The notes: a model not told the origin generated them from the sequence alone. Shown: positions 32,878 through 44,546, numbered from the stretch's first letter. The stretch: DNA of 64,000 nt from Paramicrobacterium agarici (GCF_002563955.1 NZ_PDJE01000001.1:2294001-2358000), one strand, 5' to 3'. Translations and numbers: made by a program.

Positions 32878-34089
32878 ATGTCTCTTCAACATTCGTCTGG
32901 ACCATACTTCGGCGACTACGGCGGGCGCTATGTCCCCGAATCGCTCATCGCAACGCTCGACGACCTCACACAGGCTTGGGAGGCGGCGAAGGTCGATCCC
33001 GAGTTTCAGCGGGAGCTCGACGAGCTTCTGCGCACCTATGTCGGCCGTCCCTCGGTGATCACGGAAGTGCCCCGATTCGCTGAGCACGCGGGCGGCGCTC
33101 GTGTGATTCTGAAGCGCGAGGACCTCAACCACACCGGTTCGCACAAGATCAACAACGTGCTCGGCCAAGCCCTGCTCACCAAGCGCGTCGGCAAGACCCG
33201 CGTGATCGCCGAGACGGGTGCAGGGCAGCATGGCGTCGCGACGGCGACGGCAGCCGCACTCTTCGGGCTCGATTGCGTCATCTACATGGGCGAAGTCGAT
33301 ACCGAGCGTCAGGCGCTCAATGTTGCGCGCATGCGCCTGCTCGGCGCCGAAGTGGTCGCCGTCAAGACGGGGTCGCGCACGCTCAAAGACGCGATCAACG
33401 AGGCGATGCGCGACTGGGTGACGAACGTCGAGACGACGAACTACATCTTCGGCACGGTCGCGGGCCCGCATCCGTTCCCCGCGATGGTGCGCGATCTGCA
33501 GAAGGTGATCGGCGAGGAGGCCCGCGAACAGGTGCTCGAGCTGACTGGTCGGCTGCCGGATGCTGTCGCAGCATGCGTCGGCGGAGGCTCAAACGCCATG
33601 GGCATCTTCCATGCGTTCCTCGACGATGCCGACGTCGCCCTCTACGGATTCGAGGCGGCGGGAGAAGGGATCGACACGCCCAGGCACGCGGCAACCATCA
33701 CGAAGGGCCGCCCGGGCATGCTGCACGGAGCGCGAAGCTTTCTCCTTCAGGATGACGACGGTCAGACGATCGAGTCGCACTCCATCTCCGCCGGGCTCGA
33801 CTATCCGGGCGTCGGGCCCGAGCACTCGTGGCTCGCATCGATCGGCCGAGCGTCCTATCGACCGGTGACGGATGCTGCCGCCATGGACGCTCTCCGGCTT
33901 CTCAGTCGCACAGAGGGCATCATCCCTGCGATCGAGTCCGCGCACGCCCTGGCGGGAGCACTCGAGCTCGGCCGCGAGATCGGCAGCGATGCAACCATTC
34001 TCGTGAGCCTCTCGGGCCGCGGCGATAAAGACATGGAGACCGCGGGCTCCTACTTCAACCTGATCGACGAGGGAGCCGAACAATCGTGA
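32878..34089 (+). CDS. trpB: Tryptophan synthase beta chain
   Basis: A 403-residue PLP enzyme of the TrpB1 type. PLP is bound by Lys in HTGSHKINN, with phosphate in [10 protein letters not shown]. The N-terminal [14 protein letters not shown] is the family start. It condenses indole with serine and pairs with the adjacent trpA, which it overlaps by 4 nt. Confidence 0.98.
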   Translation: MSLQHSSGPYFGDYGGRYVPESLIATLDDLTQAWEAAKVDPEFQRELDELLRTYVGRPSVITEVPRFAEHAGGARVILKREDLNHTGSHKINNVLGQALLTKRVGKTRVIAETGAGQHGVATATAAALFGLDCVIYMGEVDTERQALNVARMRLLGAEVVAVKTGSRTLKDAINEAMRDWVTNVETTNYIFGTVAGPHPFPAMVRDLQKVIGEEAREQVLELTGRLPDAVAACVGGGSNAMGIFHAFLDDADVALYGFEAAGEGIDTPRHAATITKGRPGMLHGARSFLLQDDDGQTIESHSISAGLDYPGVGPEHSWLASIGRASYRPVTDAAAMDALRLLSRTEGIIPAIESAHALAGALELGREIGSDATILVSLSGRGDKDMETAGSYFNLIDEGAEQS

Positions 34090-34880
34090 CCGGTGTAGCC
34101 GAGACCCTTCGCGCGAAACGAGAATCAGGCGACGGCGCTCTGATCGGATACCTTCCGATCGGCTTTCCCAACTTCGACGACAGCATCGATGCCGCTGTGG
34201 CGATCGCCAAGGGCGGTGTCGACGTGATTGAGCTCGGCGTTCCGTATTCTGATCCCGTCATGGACGGTCCCGTCATTCAGGCGGCTACGCAGCGCGCGCT
34301 CTCCGAGGGGTTTCGGCTGTCACACGCGTTCGAGGCTGTGCGGCGCATCACCGCGGAGTGCGACGCCGATGTTCTGCTTATGACGTACTGGAACCCCGTG
34401 GTTCAGTACGGAGTCGAACGCTTCGCCGACGACCTTCTCGACGCCGGCGGCGCGGGCCTCATCACCCCTGACCTGATTCCCGATGAGGCAGAGGAATGGC
34501 TCGCAGCGTCCGAGCGCACAGGACTCGACCGCGTCTTTCTCGCGGCACCGTCATCGAGCGACGCGCGGCTCGCCCAGGCCGTGTCCTCGAGCAGAGGATT
34601 CGTCTACACGGTGTCCACCATGGGCATCACGGGCGCACGCACCGACATCGATACCGCGGCGCGCACGCTCGTCTCGCGCCTCCGGGATGCCGGTGCCGAG
34701 AACGCCTGCGTCGGGCTCGGCATCTCCACCCCGGAGCATGTGCGCGAAGTGCTGGAGTATGCTGACGGCGCGATCGTCGGATCGGCGCTCGTGAAGGCGC
34801 TGAGCGACGGCGGAGTCACAGCAGTCGGCGACCTTGCCCAGCAGCTCGCCTCCGGAACAACGCGTACGCGATCGATTTGA
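34086..34880 (+). CDS. trpA: Tryptophan synthase alpha chain
   Basis: A 264-residue TrpA barrel that releases indole from indole-glycerol phosphate. The catalytic Glu and Asp lie in [22 protein letters not shown] 34086 overlaps the trpB stop, in keeping with 1:1 translation of the two chains. lgt starts 7 nt downstream. Confidence 0.97.
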   Translation: MTGVAETLRAKRESGDGALIGYLPIGFPNFDDSIDAAVAIAKGGVDVIELGVPYSDPVMDGPVIQAATQRALSEGFRLSHAFEAVRRITAECDADVLLMTYWNPVVQYGVERFADDLLDAGGAGLITPDLIPDEAEEWLAASERTGLDRVFLAAPSSSDARLAQAVSSSRGFVYTVSTMGITGARTDIDTAARTLVSRLRDAGAENACVGLGISTPEHVREVLEYADGAIVGSALVKALSDGGVTAVGDLAQQLASGTTRTRSI

Positions 34881-34887
34881 AAGGCTC

Positions 34888-35856
34888 ATGGTGATCCTTC
34901 CCGCAAGCATTCCGAGTCCGGACGTCAGCTTCATTCAGCTGGGGCCGTTCACGATTCACTTCTACGCGCTGTGCATTCTCGTGGGCATCATCGCCGCGAC
35001 GCTCATCACGAACACCCGGCTCACACGGCGCGGAGCTGAGCCCTGGATCATCATCGATCTTCTGCTCTGGGTTGTTCCCCTCGGAATCATCGGCGCGCGA
35101 GTCTTTCACGTCTTGACGCACCCCGACGATTACTTCTATCCGGGCGCAGACCTGCTGAGGACCCTCTACATCTGGGAGGGGGGAATCGCCATCTTCGGTG
35201 CCCTGATCGGCGGTGGAATCGGCGCGTGGATCGGCTGCCGCGTTCTCGGGCTTCGCTTCTCGGTCTTCGCTGACGCACTCGCTCCAGGCCTGCTCGTCGC
35301 GCAGGCGTTCGGCAGATTCGGCAACTGGTTCAATCAAGAGCTGTTCGGCCTGCCCACCGATCTTCCCTGGGGGCTCGAGATCGACGCGTCGAATCCTGCC
35401 TATCCGGTCGGCCTTCCCGCAGATGTCCTGTTTCACCCGACGTTCCTCTACGAGGTCATCTGGAACCTTCTCGGAGCCGCTGTGATCGTCTGGCTCGGGC
35501 GACGTCTGACTCTCGAATGGGGACGCCAGTTCGCCCTCTACCTCATCTGGTACGGCGCTGGGCGCATCGTCTGGGAGTCGATTCGCATCGACCCGAGCGA
35601 GGTTTTTCTCGGCCTGCGTGTGAACGTGTGGGCAGCGATCATCGCCCTCGTACTCGGAATCGTCATCTTCATGGTGCAGCGCGAACGGCACCCTGGTCGC
35701 CTCCCGAGCGCCTATCTGCCTGGACGTAACACGACCGAAACAGAGGGAGAGTTAGACTCTGAATCCCCTGAATCGGTGTACGTCGATCTCAGTGACGACG
35801 CTGACGGAGTCTCCGACCAGGGAGAGCCCGCCGCCACAAGCAAGCGAGGCTCGTAG
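34888..35856 (+). CDS. lgt: Prolipoprotein diacylglyceryl transferase
   Basis: A 322-residue, seven-helix membrane enzyme that adds diacylglyceryl to the lipobox Cys of prelipoproteins. The Lgt signature GRFGNWFNQELFGLPTD and HPTFLYE are present. A roughly 50-residue Asp/Glu/Ser-rich C-terminal tail extends past the core, which is longer than in E. coli. ATG 34888 follows AAAGG at 34880-34884. A target lipoprotein, the ABC-transporter binding protein at 44696, lies in this window. The trpA-lgt adjacency is a frequent actinobacterial arrangement. Confidence 0.95.
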   Translation: MVILPASIPSPDVSFIQLGPFTIHFYALCILVGIIAATLITNTRLTRRGAEPWIIIDLLLWVVPLGIIGARVFHVLTHPDDYFYPGADLLRTLYIWEGGIAIFGALIGGGIGAWIGCRVLGLRFSVFADALAPGLLVAQAFGRFGNWFNQELFGLPTDLPWGLEIDASNPAYPVGLPADVLFHPTFLYEVIWNLLGAAVIVWLGRRLTLEWGRQFALYLIWYGAGRIVWESIRIDPSEVFLGLRVNVWAAIIALVLGIVIFMVQRERHPGRLPSAYLPGRNTTETEGELDSESPESVYVDLSDDADGVSDQGEPAATSKRGS

Positions 35857-35894
35857 TACCGAACTCCAGCGGTCACGGACCACCGGGTTCAGTC

Positions 35895-35912
35895 CAGACC
35901 TTCTCCGGTCTG
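35895..35912 (+). terminator. Weak hairpin after lgt
   Basis: CAGACC (35895-35900) pairs with GGTCTG (35907-35912). There is no U-tract, so it is at best a weak or factor-assisted terminator in the 113-nt lgt-gltB gap. Nothing else is recognisable in that gap. Confidence 0.35.
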
Positions 35913-35969
35913 TATCCCCGGCGGGACGCCGTTGCCCCGTCTTAGCATCAACTGAGGGCATCGCTATTC

Positions 35970-38900
35970 ATGACCACTCGATCTCCCTACTCCCGATTCA
36001 GCCTCGTTCCTGACAAGCAGGGGTTGTACGACCCGTCCTTCGAGTCAGACGCGTGCGGTCTGGCCATGGTTGCGACGCTGCGCGGGCACGGTGGCCACGA
36101 CATCATCGACGCAGCGCTGGCAGCGCTGCGCAATCTTGAGCACCGTGGAGCCACCGGGTCCGACGCGGGGACCGGGGACGGTGCCGGCATCCTGTTGGAA
36201 GTTCCTGACGCCTTTCTTCGCGCGGCGGTTTCGTTTTCGCTTCCTAGCGTCGGCGAATACGCCGTCGGTTCTGTGTTCCTGCCGACCGACGGTGAGGAGC
36301 GCAATGACGAGAAGCGCTCAATCGAATCGATCGCGGCAGACGAAGGGCTCGAGGTTCTCGGCTGGCGCGTGGTCCCGACGGAGCCGTCGCAACTGGGTCG
36401 TCTCGCTCGAGACGCCATGCCTGTGATCGAGCAGCTCTTCGTGTGCACCGGTGCGTCTGCTCCGGGTGACACTCGAGAGCACGGTGTGGCTCTCGACCGC
36501 ATCGCGTACAGGCTCCGAAAGCGCGCAGAACGCGAAATCGGGGCCTATTTTGTTTCTCTGTCGAGCCGCACGATCGTCTACAAGGGAATGGTCACGACAC
36601 TGCAGCTCGAACCGTTCTATCCCGACCTCTCCGACCACGCGTTCGCGTCCCGCGTCGCCATCGTGCATTCCCGGTACTCGACGAACACGTTCCCGTCGTG
36701 GCCGCTCGCACAGCCGTTGCGCATGATGGCGCACAATGGCGAGATCAATACGGTGCAGGGGAACCGGAACTGGATGCGGGCTCGTCAGTCTCAACTAGCA
36801 TCCGATCTCCTCGGCGATCTCACGCCGCTTCTCCCCATCGTCACCGAGGGCGCGAGCGACTCCGCTTCCTTCGACGAGGTGCTCGAGCTTCTCACGCTCA
36901 CGGGCCGTTCGCTGCCGCACGCAATGCTCATGATGGTTCCCGAAGCGTGGGAGAAGCGCACGGACCTGGACCCGGAACGCCGAGCCTTCTTCGAGTACCT
37001 CTCGATGCAGATGGAGCCGTGGGACGGCCCGGCGGCGCTGACGTTCACCGACGGCTCGGTCGTCGGCGCCACGCTCGATCGAAACGGTCTGCGCCCGGGC
37101 CGCTGGCTCGAGACCGATGACGGGCTCGTCGTGCTGGGAAGCGAGATCGGCATTCTCGACGTCGCGCCCGGAACGGTGGTGCGCAAAGGCCGGCTGCAGC
37201 CTGGCCGCATGTTTCTCATCGACCTCGACGAGGGCCGCCTCATCGACGACGACGAGATCAAAGATTCGCTGACAGCGTCTCAGCCCTGGGGCGAATGGCT
37301 CGAGCAGGGCCGGATCAACCTCACGGATCTGCCGGAGCGCGAGCACGTGATCCACACTCCCGCGTCGGTCATCCGTCGCCAGCGCACCTTCGGCTACACC
37401 GAAGAAGAAGTGAATCGCATCCTCAAGCCGATGGGCGCGACAGGCGCCGAACCGCTCGGGGCAATGGGAACAGACACGCCCGTCGCTGTGCTCTCCGATC
37501 GCCCGCGGCTGCTGTTCGACTACTTCTCGCAGCGATTTGCGCAAGTGACGAACCCACCGCTCGATTCGATCAGGGAGCGTGTCGTGACCTCCCTGACGCT
37601 CACGCTCGGCCCAGAACGCAACCTCTTGGCCTCGGGTCCCGAGCACGCACGTCAGATCGTTCTCGACTTCCCGGTGATCGACAACGACCAGCTGGCGAAG
37701 ATCGAGCACATCGACCCGCTGCCGAACGGGACGACGACAGCGATCATCCGCGCGCTCTACCGCTTCGACGAAGGCCCCGGCGCGCTGCGCGACCGGCTGG
37801 ACGCGATCAATGCGGAGGTCGATGCGGCGATCGCCGCGGGCGCTCACTTCATTGTGCTGAGCGACCGCGATTCAACGAAGGATCTCGCACCGATCCCTTC
37901 CCTGCTTGCTGTGGCATCTGTCCACCACCATCTCATCCGCGCCGAGAATCGCATGAAGGTCGGCCTCATCGTCGAAGCGGGCGACGTGCGCGAAGTTCAT
38001 CACGTCGCCACGCTCATCGGCTACGGCGCCTCTGCCGTGAACCCGTACCTCGCCATGGAGACATGCGAAGAGCTCGTGCGACGTGGTGAGATCACGGGCG
38101 TGACAGCTGATCAGGCCGTCGCAAATGTGATCTCCGCCCTCGGCAACGGCGTGCTCAAGATCATGTCGAAGATGGGCATTTCCACCGTGTCGTCGTACGC
38201 CGGCGCCCAGACCTTCGAAGCCGTCGGACTCAGTCAGGAATTCGTCGACACATACTTCACCGGCACCGTATCGCGACTCGGCGGCGTGGGGCTCGACGTG
38301 ATTCAGTCCGAGAACCTCGCCAGGCACTCGTCAGCGTTCCCCGCCAATCCGCCCAGCCGCGCGCACGATCGCCTCGAGACCGGCGGCGAATACCAGTGGC
38401 GGCGCGACGGGACGCCCCATCTCTTCAACCCTGACACAGTGTTCCGGCTCCAGCATTCCACGCGCTCGCGCCGATACGACATCTTCAAGCAGTACACAGA
38501 CCTGATCGATGATCAATCCGAGCGCCTCATGACCTTGAGGGGGCTCTTCGGATTCGTCGACGACCAGCGACCTCCGGTGCCGCTCGACGAGGTCGAGCCC
38601 GTGTCGCAGATCGTCAAGAGGTTCTCGACCGGGGCGATGAGCTACGGCTCGATCTCGCAGGAAGCGCATGAGACTCTCGCCATCGCCATGAACCGTCTCG
38701 GCGCGAAGTCGAACACGGGAGAAGGCGGCGAAGACGTCGAACGGCTGCTCGACCCGACACGGCGAAGTGCCATCAAACAGGTGGCGTCGGGACGATTCGG
38801 CGTCACGAGCATGTACCTCACGCACGCCGACGACCTTCAGATCAAGCTCGCCCAGGGCGCCAAGCCGGGAGAAGGAGGGCAGCTTCCGCCGGGCAAGGTC

Positions 38901-40556
38901 TATCCGTGGGTAGCCCGAACACGTCACGCGACAGCTGGCGTTGGACTCATCTCGCCGCCGCCTCACCATGACATCTATTCGATCGAAGACCTCAAGCAGC
39001 TCATCTTCGATCTCAAGCGGGCGAATCCGCACGCTCGCGTGCACACGAAGCTGGTGAGCGAGTCGGGGATCGGTGCGGTCGCCGCCGGTGTCGCCAAGGC
39101 GCTGAGCGATGTCGTGCTGATCTCTGGCCACGACGGAGGAACAGGTGCGAGCCCCCTGAACTCGCTCAAGCACGCAGGAACTCCGTGGGAACTCGGGCTC
39201 GCCGAGACGCAGCAGACTCTGCTTCTCAACGGTCTGAGGGATCGGGTGGTCGTGCAGGTGGACGGTCAGCTCAAGACGGGGCGCGACGTTGTCATCGCGG
39301 CGCTTCTCGGCGCCGAGGAGTTCGGGTTCGCGACAGCGCCGCTCGTGGTCTCGGGCTGCGTCATGATGCGCGTGTGCCACCTCGACACGTGCCCTGTGGG
39401 CGTCGCTACCCAGAATCCAGAGCTGCGCAAGCGCTTCTCAGGCAAGCCCGAGTTTGTTGTGACGTTCTTCGAATTCATTGCTGAGCAGGTGCGCGAGTAT
39501 CTCGCCGCTCTCGGTTTCCGTACGCTCGACGAGGCGATCGGGCACGCAGAGGCGCTTGACGTGACGCGGGCCGTCTCGCATTGGAAGTCTGACGGGCTCG
39601 ATCTGACGCCGATCCTCGGAGCATCTCAGACCTCAGCGCGCGTCGATGACGGGCCGATGCGGCACATGAGGGAGCAGAATCATGAGCTCGACAGCCACTT
39701 CGACGTTGAGCTGATTCGGCGCAGCGCGAGAGCGCTCGACGGCAGGGGACCTGTGCGCATCGAGCGTCCGATCATCAACACAGAGCGCGCCGTCGGAACG
39801 ATGCTGGGGCACGAGGTCACGCGCCGGTTCGGCGAGAACGGCCTTGCCGAGAACACGATCACCGTCGCGCTCTCCGGCTCCGCAGGGCAGTCGTTCGGCG
39901 CCTTCGTCCCGCGGGGAATCACGCTTCGACTCGAGGGAGACGCCAACGATTACGTCGGCAAGGGGCTTTCGGGTGGGCGCATCGCCATCCGCCCGGATGC
40001 TGCTGCCGGGTTCGTGCCCGAGCAGAACGTCATCGCGGGCAACGTGGTCGGATACGGCGCGACGTCGGGGAGCATGTTCATAAACGGCGTCGTGGGGGAG
40101 CGGTTCTTCGTGCGCAACTCCGGCGCGACGGCTGTCGTCGAAGGTGTTGGTGACCACGCCCTCGAGTACATGACAGGCGGACTCGCGGTGATTCTCGGCA
40201 CGACCGGGCGGAATCTCGGAGCGGGCATGTCGGGGGGAAGCGCCTACATCTACAGGCTCGACGAGTCCCGCGTCAATCGCGAGGCCGTGGTGTCAGACGA
40301 ACTCGAGCTGACTGCCCCAGGCCCTGGCGACCGCGAGATCATCACGGATCTGCTCGCGCAGCACCAGGCCGAGACCGGCTCGCCCCTCGCCTCGCGGATG
40401 CTGGACGACATCGACGCCGTCCTCGGGGACTTCGTCAAGATTCAGCCGCGCAACTACGCGGCGGTACTCGAAACACGGCAGCACGCAATCGCCGAGGGGC
40501 TCGACCCGGACGGTGACGAAGTGTGGAAGCGAATCAGGGAGGCTACCCGTGGCTGA
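35970..40556 (+). CDS. gltB: Glutamate synthase (NADPH) large subunit
   Basis: A 1528-residue GOGAT alpha chain. After a 28-residue propeptide the N-terminal nucleophile is expected at Cys29 (SDACGLAM), in the class II amidotransferase domain. The central and FMN barrel domains follow. The 3Fe-4S cysteines are in [11 protein letters not shown]. The glucan-like beta-helix forms the C-terminus ([17 protein letters not shown]). It converts 2-oxoglutarate and glutamine to two glutamates with the small subunit, which overlaps by 8 nt. Confidence 0.98.
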   Translation: MTTRSPYSRFSLVPDKQGLYDPSFESDACGLAMVATLRGHGGHDIIDAALAALRNLEHRGATGSDAGTGDGAGILLEVPDAFLRAAVSFSLPSVGEYAVGSVFLPTDGEERNDEKRSIESIAADEGLEVLGWRVVPTEPSQLGRLARDAMPVIEQLFVCTGASAPGDTREHGVALDRIAYRLRKRAEREIGAYFVSLSSRTIVYKGMVTTLQLEPFYPDLSDHAFASRVAIVHSRYSTNTFPSWPLAQPLRMMAHNGEINTVQGNRNWMRARQSQLASDLLGDLTPLLPIVTEGASDSASFDEVLELLTLTGRSLPHAMLMMVPEAWEKRTDLDPERRAFFEYLSMQMEPWDGPAALTFTDGSVVGATLDRNGLRPGRWLETDDGLVVLGSEIGILDVAPGTVVRKGRLQPGRMFLIDLDEGRLIDDDEIKDSLTASQPWGEWLEQGRINLTDLPEREHVIHTPASVIRRQRTFGYTEEEVNRILKPMGATGAEPLGAMGTDTPVAVLSDRPRLLFDYFSQRFAQVTNPPLDSIRERVVTSLTLTLGPERNLLASGPEHARQIVLDFPVIDNDQLAKIEHIDPLPNGTTTAIIRALYRFDEGPGALRDRLDAINAEVDAAIAAGAHFIVLSDRDSTKDLAPIPSLLAVASVHHHLIRAENRMKVGLIVEAGDVREVHHVATLIGYGASAVNPYLAMETCEELVRRGEITGVTADQAVANVISALGNGVLKIMSKMGISTVSSYAGAQTFEAVGLSQEFVDTYFTGTVSRLGGVGLDVIQSENLARHSSAFPANPPSRAHDRLETGGEYQWRRDGTPHLFNPDTVFRLQHSTRSRRYDIFKQYTDLIDDQSERLMTLRGLFGFVDDQRPPVPLDEVEPVSQIVKRFSTGAMSYGSISQEAHETLAIAMNRLGAKSNTGEGGEDVERLLDPTRRSAIKQVASGRFGVTSMYLTHADDLQIKLAQGAKPGEGGQLPPGKVYPWVARTRHATAGVGLISPPPHHDIYSIEDLKQLIFDLKRANPHARVHTKLVSESGIGAVAAGVAKALSDVVLISGHDGGTGASPLNSLKHAGTPWELGLAETQQTLLLNGLRDRVVVQVDGQLKTGRDVVIAALLGAEEFGFATAPLVVSGCVMMRVCHLDTCPVGVATQNPELRKRFSGKPEFVVTFFEFIAEQVREYLAALGFRTLDEAIGHAEALDVTRAVSHWKSDGLDLTPILGASQTSARVDDGPMRHMREQNHELDSHFDVELIRRSARALDGRGPVRIERPIINTERAVGTMLGHEVTRRFGENGLAENTITVALSGSAGQSFGAFVPRGITLRLEGDANDYVGKGLSGGRIAIRPDAAAGFVPEQNVIAGNVVGYGATSGSMFINGVVGERFFVRNSGATAVVEGVGDHALEYMTGGLAVILGTTGRNLGAGMSGGSAYIYRLDESRVNREAVVSDELELTAPGPGDREIITDLLAQHQAETGSPLASRMLDDIDAVLGDFVKIQPRNYAAVLETRQHAIAEGLDPDGDEVWKRIREATRG

Positions 40557-42006
40557 TCCGACAGGGTTCTTGAAGACGACCGAGCGCGAACTGCCGAAGC
40601 GCAGGCCCGTGCCCGTGCGCATCATGGACTGGAAGGAAGTCTATGAGCGACAGGACCGCGACCAGCTTCAGCGCCAAGCGGGACGCTGCATGGACTGCGG
40701 CATCCCCTTCTGCCATCAGGGCTGCCCGCTCGGCAACCTGATCCCCGAGTGGAACGATCTCACGTGGAAGGGCGACGCGCGCGCGGCATCCGACCGCCTG
40801 CACGCGACGAACAACTTTCCTGAGCTCACGGGGCGCCTGTGCCCGGCGCCTTGTGAGAGCGCGTGCGTGCTCGGAATCAACCAGCCAGCCGTCACGATCA
40901 AGCAGGTCGAGGTGTCCATCGCCGACCAGGCTTTTGACAGCGGCTGGATCGACGCGCAGCCGCCCGAGAGGCTCACAGGCAAGACTGTCGCCGTCGTCGG
41001 ATCGGGGCCAGCCGGTCTCGCGGCCGCTCAGCAGCTCACGCGCGCAGGGCACACGGTTGCCGTGTACGAGCGCGACGACCGGATCGGCGGCCTGTTGCGC
41101 TACGGCATTCCCGATTTCAAGCTCGAGAAGCAGATTCTCGACAAGCGGCTCAAGCAGATGCGTGAAGAGGGCACTCGATTCCGCCCGGGTGTCAGCATCG
41201 GCACGGACATCACGTGGGACGAACTCCGTGCTCGATTTGACGCTGTCGTCGTCGCGACAGGAACGCCGGTCGCCCGGAACCTCGATATCCCCGGACGTGA
41301 GCTCGACGGCATCCACCTCGCGATGGACTACCTTGTTCGCGCCAATCACGCCGTCGCCGGCGATGACGTCGCGAATCCCATCTCGGCAACGGGAAAGCAC
41401 GTCGTCGTGCTCGGCGGCGGCGACACCGGCTCGGACTGCATCGGCACGGCACACCGTCAGGGCGCAGCATCCGTCACGAATCTGGCGATCGGGCGCAAAC
41501 CCTCTGCCATGCGTCCCGAACACCAGCCATGGCCGATGACGCCGACGGTCTTCGAGGTACAGACGTCTCACGAGGAAGGCGGGGAGCGGGAGTACCTTGT
41601 CTCGACTGTCGAGTTCGTCTCTGACGATGCCGGAGCGGTGCGCGCACTGCGTGTCGCCGAGACCGAGTACCTAGATGGACGCAGGGTCCCCAAGGCCGGA
41701 ACGGAGTACGAGATTCCGGCAGACCTCGTGCTTCTCGCCTTGGGATTCACCGGTCCCGAGACCGACACGGAGCACGAGCAGCTCGGACTCGCGGTCAGCG
41801 ATCACGGCGCATTCGAGCGTTCAGCCGACTACCAAACTGCGACGCCCGGCGTCTTCGTGGCAGGGGACGCGGGTCGAGGACAATCGCTGATCGTCTGGGC
41901 AATCGCCGAAGGACGTTCGGCAGCGGCCGCCGTTGACCGGTATCTTGAAGGGGAGAGCGAACTCCCGTGGCCTGTCGCACCGACGGACCGCCCGATCGCT
42001 CTCTGA
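40549..42006 (+). CDS. gltD: Glutamate synthase small subunit
   Basis: A 485-residue beta chain that passes electrons from NADPH to GltB. The N-terminal cysteines ([13 protein letters not shown] and [12 protein letters not shown]) hold iron-sulfur clusters. Two Rossmann motifs follow: [13 protein letters not shown] for FAD and [12 protein letters not shown] for NADPH. GTG 40549 overlaps gltB. Part of the nitrogen-assimilation pair. An 80-nt gap before pyk has no clear promoter. Confidence 0.97.
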   Translation: MADPTGFLKTTERELPKRRPVPVRIMDWKEVYERQDRDQLQRQAGRCMDCGIPFCHQGCPLGNLIPEWNDLTWKGDARAASDRLHATNNFPELTGRLCPAPCESACVLGINQPAVTIKQVEVSIADQAFDSGWIDAQPPERLTGKTVAVVGSGPAGLAAAQQLTRAGHTVAVYERDDRIGGLLRYGIPDFKLEKQILDKRLKQMREEGTRFRPGVSIGTDITWDELRARFDAVVVATGTPVARNLDIPGRELDGIHLAMDYLVRANHAVAGDDVANPISATGKHVVVLGGGDTGSDCIGTAHRQGAASVTNLAIGRKPSAMRPEHQPWPMTPTVFEVQTSHEEGGEREYLVSTVEFVSDDAGAVRALRVAETEYLDGRRVPKAGTEYEIPADLVLLALGFTGPETDTEHEQLGLAVSDHGAFERSADYQTATPGVFVAGDAGRGQSLIVWAIAEGRSAAAAVDRYLEGESELPWPVAPTDRPIAL

Positions 42007-42086
42007 CCCCGCGTTCCGGGAGGGCGCGGTGCTGTTCTAGGAAAACCAGCGCATTCCCCCTGCGCAGGACATGGAGAAACTCATAC

Positions 42087-43541
42087 ATGAGACGAGCAAA
42101 GATCGTCGCAACGCTCGGGCCGGCGACATCCAGCTACGAGAAGATCCGCGCGCTGATCGACGCGGGCGTGAACGTAGCCCGGATGAACCTCAGCCACGGC
42201 AGCTACGACGTGCACGAGGGCGTCTATGCGAACGTGCGCAAAGCTGCGGCCGATGCCGGCCACCCCATCGCCGTTCTCGTCGACCTGCAAGGTCCGAAGA
42301 TTCGTCTCGGCACCTTCGCTGATGGGCCGCACGAGCTTGAGGAGGGCGACATCTTCACCATCACCACGGAAGACGTGGCTGGTGACGAAAACATCTGCAG
42401 CACGACGTTCAAGGGCCTGCCCGACGACGTGTCTCCCGGTGACTTCCTGCTGATCGACGACGGCAAGGTGCGCGTGCAGGTTCTCGAGACCGACGGCGTG
42501 CGCGTCAAGACAAAGGTCGTCGTCGCGGGCCCCGTGTCGAACAACAAGGGAATCAACCTTCCCGGCGTCGCCGTCAACGTTCCCGCCCTCTCCGAGAAGG
42601 ACGAGGCAGACCTGCGCTGGGGTCTCAGCCTCGGCGCGGACTTCATCGCCCTCTCGTTCGTACGCAATGCCGCCGACATCGAGCGCGTGCACGAGATCAT
42701 GGATGAAGAGGGAATCACGCTTCCCGTCATCGCGAAGATCGAGAAGCCGCAGGCCGTCGACGCGCTGGACGAGATCATCGACGCCTTCGATGGCATCATG
42801 GTGGCTCGCGGAGACCTCGGCGTCGAGCTTCCGCTTGAGGCTGTTCCGCTTGTGCAGAAGCGCGCGGTCGAGCAGTGCCGTCGCATGGCGAAGCCGGTGA
42901 TCGTTGCGACGCAGATGCTGGAGTCGATGATCTCGAGTCCTGTTCCAACGCGCGCCGAGACGTCAGACGTCGCGAATGCCATCCTCGATGGTGCCGACGC
43001 CGTCATGCTGAGCGGCGAGACGAGCGTGGGGGAGTATCCCGAGATCACGGTGCAGACGATGGCGCGCATCATCGCGGCGACAGAGGAGCACGGGCTCGAA
43101 CGCATCGCTCCGCTCGGCAGCAAGCCGCGCACCCAGGGCGGCGCGCTGACTCTCGCAGCATCCGAGGTCGCCGACTTCGTCGAGGCGCGGTACCTCTGCG
43201 TCTTCACCGAGTCAGGCGATTCCGTGCGGCGCATGGCTCGACTGCGCACGAAGATCCCGGTTCTCGGATTCACGCCGAACGAGGCGATTCGCCGGCGCAT
43301 GCAGCTCAACTGGGGCATCGAGTCGTTCCTGGTCGACAGCGTCACGCACACGGACGAGATGTTCGGGCAGGTCGACGACATTCTCCTTGCCGAGCAAATG
43401 GTCGAGGAGGGCGAGAAGGTCGTCGTCATCTCTGGTTCGCCTCCCGGAATCTCCGGGTCGACGAACGACGTGCGCGTGCACACGATGGGCGATGTCCATC
43501 AGGGCGTCGCACCGGCGTACGCGCTGCGACACAAGCAGTAG
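42087..43541 (+). CDS. pyk: Pyruvate kinase
   Basis: A 484-residue pyruvate kinase, the last step of glycolysis. It starts at ATG 42087 (RRAKIVATLGPATSSYE). DLQGPKIRLG, the catalytic Lys in IAKIEKPQAV and the VARGDLGVELP motif are intact. The C-terminal regulatory domain completes the normal length. A GGAG site (42073-42076) lies 10 nt before the start. It ends at a strong terminator. Confidence 0.97.
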   Translation: MRRAKIVATLGPATSSYEKIRALIDAGVNVARMNLSHGSYDVHEGVYANVRKAAADAGHPIAVLVDLQGPKIRLGTFADGPHELEEGDIFTITTEDVAGDENICSTTFKGLPDDVSPGDFLLIDDGKVRVQVLETDGVRVKTKVVVAGPVSNNKGINLPGVAVNVPALSEKDEADLRWGLSLGADFIALSFVRNAADIERVHEIMDEEGITLPVIAKIEKPQAVDALDEIIDAFDGIMVARGDLGVELPLEAVPLVQKRAVEQCRRMAKPVIVATQMLESMISSPVPTRAETSDVANAILDGADAVMLSGETSVGEYPEITVQTMARIIAATEEHGLERIAPLGSKPRTQGGALTLAASEVADFVEARYLCVFTESGDSVRRMARLRTKIPVLGFTPNEAIRRRMQLNWGIESFLVDSVTHTDEMFGQVDDILLAEQMVEEGEKVVVISGSPPGISGSTNDVRVHTMGDVHQGVAPAYALRHKQ

Positions 43542-43555
43542 GCAGACAGACACGA

Positions 43556-43592
43556 GGATGCCGGAGAGCACAGCGCTCTCCGGCATCCTTTT
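43556..43592 (+). terminator. Strong intrinsic terminator after pyk
   Basis: A perfect 14-bp stem (43556-43569 with 43575-43588) with an ACAGC loop is followed by TTTT. The 172 nt that follow, up to the tRNA, hold no feature I can support. Confidence 0.92.
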
Positions 43593-43764
43593 GCGTTCTG
43601 CGGTACGCCGTGGGCGAAACGAGCGGCGATCGCGTTCTGACCTGATCCCTCGGGAATGCGGCGTCGTGAGCCGTGCAGGGCGGCTCCACGTGATGTCCGT
43701 CGAAACCGCGCTGATGCGCGAAAAGACGCCGCAGAGCACGGTGATCTGACGACGTCTTCTGGTG

Positions 43765-43847
43765 TGCCGGTGGTGGGACTCGAACCCACACGCCCGTGAA
43801 GGCAAAGCATTTTGAGTGCTCCGCGTCTGCCATTCCGCCACACCGGC
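43765..43847 (-). tRNA. tRNA-Leu (anticodon CAA)
   Basis: Read on the minus strand, the 7-bp acceptor GCCGGTG pairs with CACCGGC, with discriminator A. The anticodon stem GAGCA/TGCTT holds loop CTCAAAA, giving anticodon CAA for UUG codons. A long variable arm (class II) and the T arm GTGGG-TTCGAGT-CCCAC are intact. CCA is not encoded. The length is 83 nt. Confidence 0.95.
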
Positions 43848-43868
43848 TCACACAACCTCGACAAGCGT

Positions 43869-43896
43869 ATCGTAGGATTCTAGGGTGACTGAGCAA
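43869..43896 (-). promoter_or_regulatory. tRNA-Leu promoter, overlapping the divergent regulator promoter
   Basis: On the minus strand TACGAT (43874-43869) is a -10, with TTGCTC (43896-43891) as a -35 at 16-nt spacing. Transcription would start about 15 nt before the mature tRNA. It shares two bases with the plus-strand -10 at 43873-43878. Confidence 0.45.
43873..43878 (+). promoter_or_regulatory. -10 element for the leaderless ANTAR regulator transcript
   Basis: TAGGAT lies exactly 6 nt before GTG 43885. Confidence 0.6.
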
Positions 43897-44493
43897 GAGA
43901 CAACCTCGAACACCCCCCGCCGCGTCGTCGTCGCCGAGGACGAATCGCTGATTCGACTCGACATCGTCGAGATCCTTCGAGACAACGGATTCGAAGTCGT
44001 CGGAGAAGCTGGCGACGGTGAAACGGCCGTCGCCCTCGCGACCGAACTTCGGCCCGACCTCGTGGTCATGGACGTGAAGATGCCGAAGCTCGACGGAATC
44101 TCTGCCGCCGAACGGCTCAGCAAGGCGCAGATCGCTCCCGTCGTGCTGCTGACGGCGTTCAGCCAGAAGGACCTGGTGGAACGTGCATCCGAGGCAGGTG
44201 CTCTGGCGTACGTCGTCAAGCCGTTCACCCCGAACGACCTCCTGCCGGCAATTGAGATCGCTTTGAGCCGGCACCAGCAGATCATCACGCTCGAGGCAGA
44301 AGTCGCCGACATGGTCGAGCGCTTCGAGACCCGCAAGCTCGTCGACCGTGCCAAGGGGCTGCTCAACGAGAAGATGGGGCTCACGGAGCCCGAAGCCTTC
44401 CGCTGGATCCAGAAGGCGTCGATGGACCGCCGTCTGACCATGCACGACGTTGCTCAGGCCATCATCGAACAGCTCAGCGCGAAGAAGAGCTGA
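43885..44493 (+). CDS. pdtaR: ANTAR-domain response regulator (PdtaR-like)
   Basis: A 202-residue receiver plus ANTAR protein. The receiver spans residues 13-125 with phospho-acceptor Asp63 (VVMDVKMP), acidic pocket AEDE and Lys in YVVKPF. The C-terminal ANTAR domain (about 140-195: DRAKGLLNEKMGLTEPEAFRWIQ) binds tandem RNA hairpins to prevent termination in this family. M. tuberculosis PdtaR (Rv1626) has the same architecture. Its kinase partner PdtaS is not adjacent. It starts at GTG 43885, probably leaderless, and ends at a terminator. Confidence 0.92.
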   Translation: MTEQETTSNTPRRVVVAEDESLIRLDIVEILRDNGFEVVGEAGDGETAVALATELRPDLVVMDVKMPKLDGISAAERLSKAQIAPVVLLTAFSQKDLVERASEAGALAYVVKPFTPNDLLPAIEIALSRHQQIITLEAEVADMVERFETRKLVDRAKGLLNEKMGLTEPEAFRWIQKASMDRRLTMHDVAQAIIEQLSAKKS

Positions 44494-44513
44494 GCGTCGT
44501 CACACGTTTACGG

Positions 44514-44546
44514 AACGCCCGTGCAGTATCGGCTGCGCGGGCGTTT
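44514..44546 (+). terminator. Intrinsic terminator after the ANTAR regulator
   Basis: A 13-bp stem (44514-44526 with 44533-44545, one T-G pair) closes a 6-nt loop and is followed by a short T run. Confidence 0.75.

Noticed and set aside
43593..43764. Short gene between the pyk terminator and tRNA-Leu
   Set aside because: The open frames here start inside pyk or run antisense through the tRNA. No ribosome-binding site or motif supports a gene.
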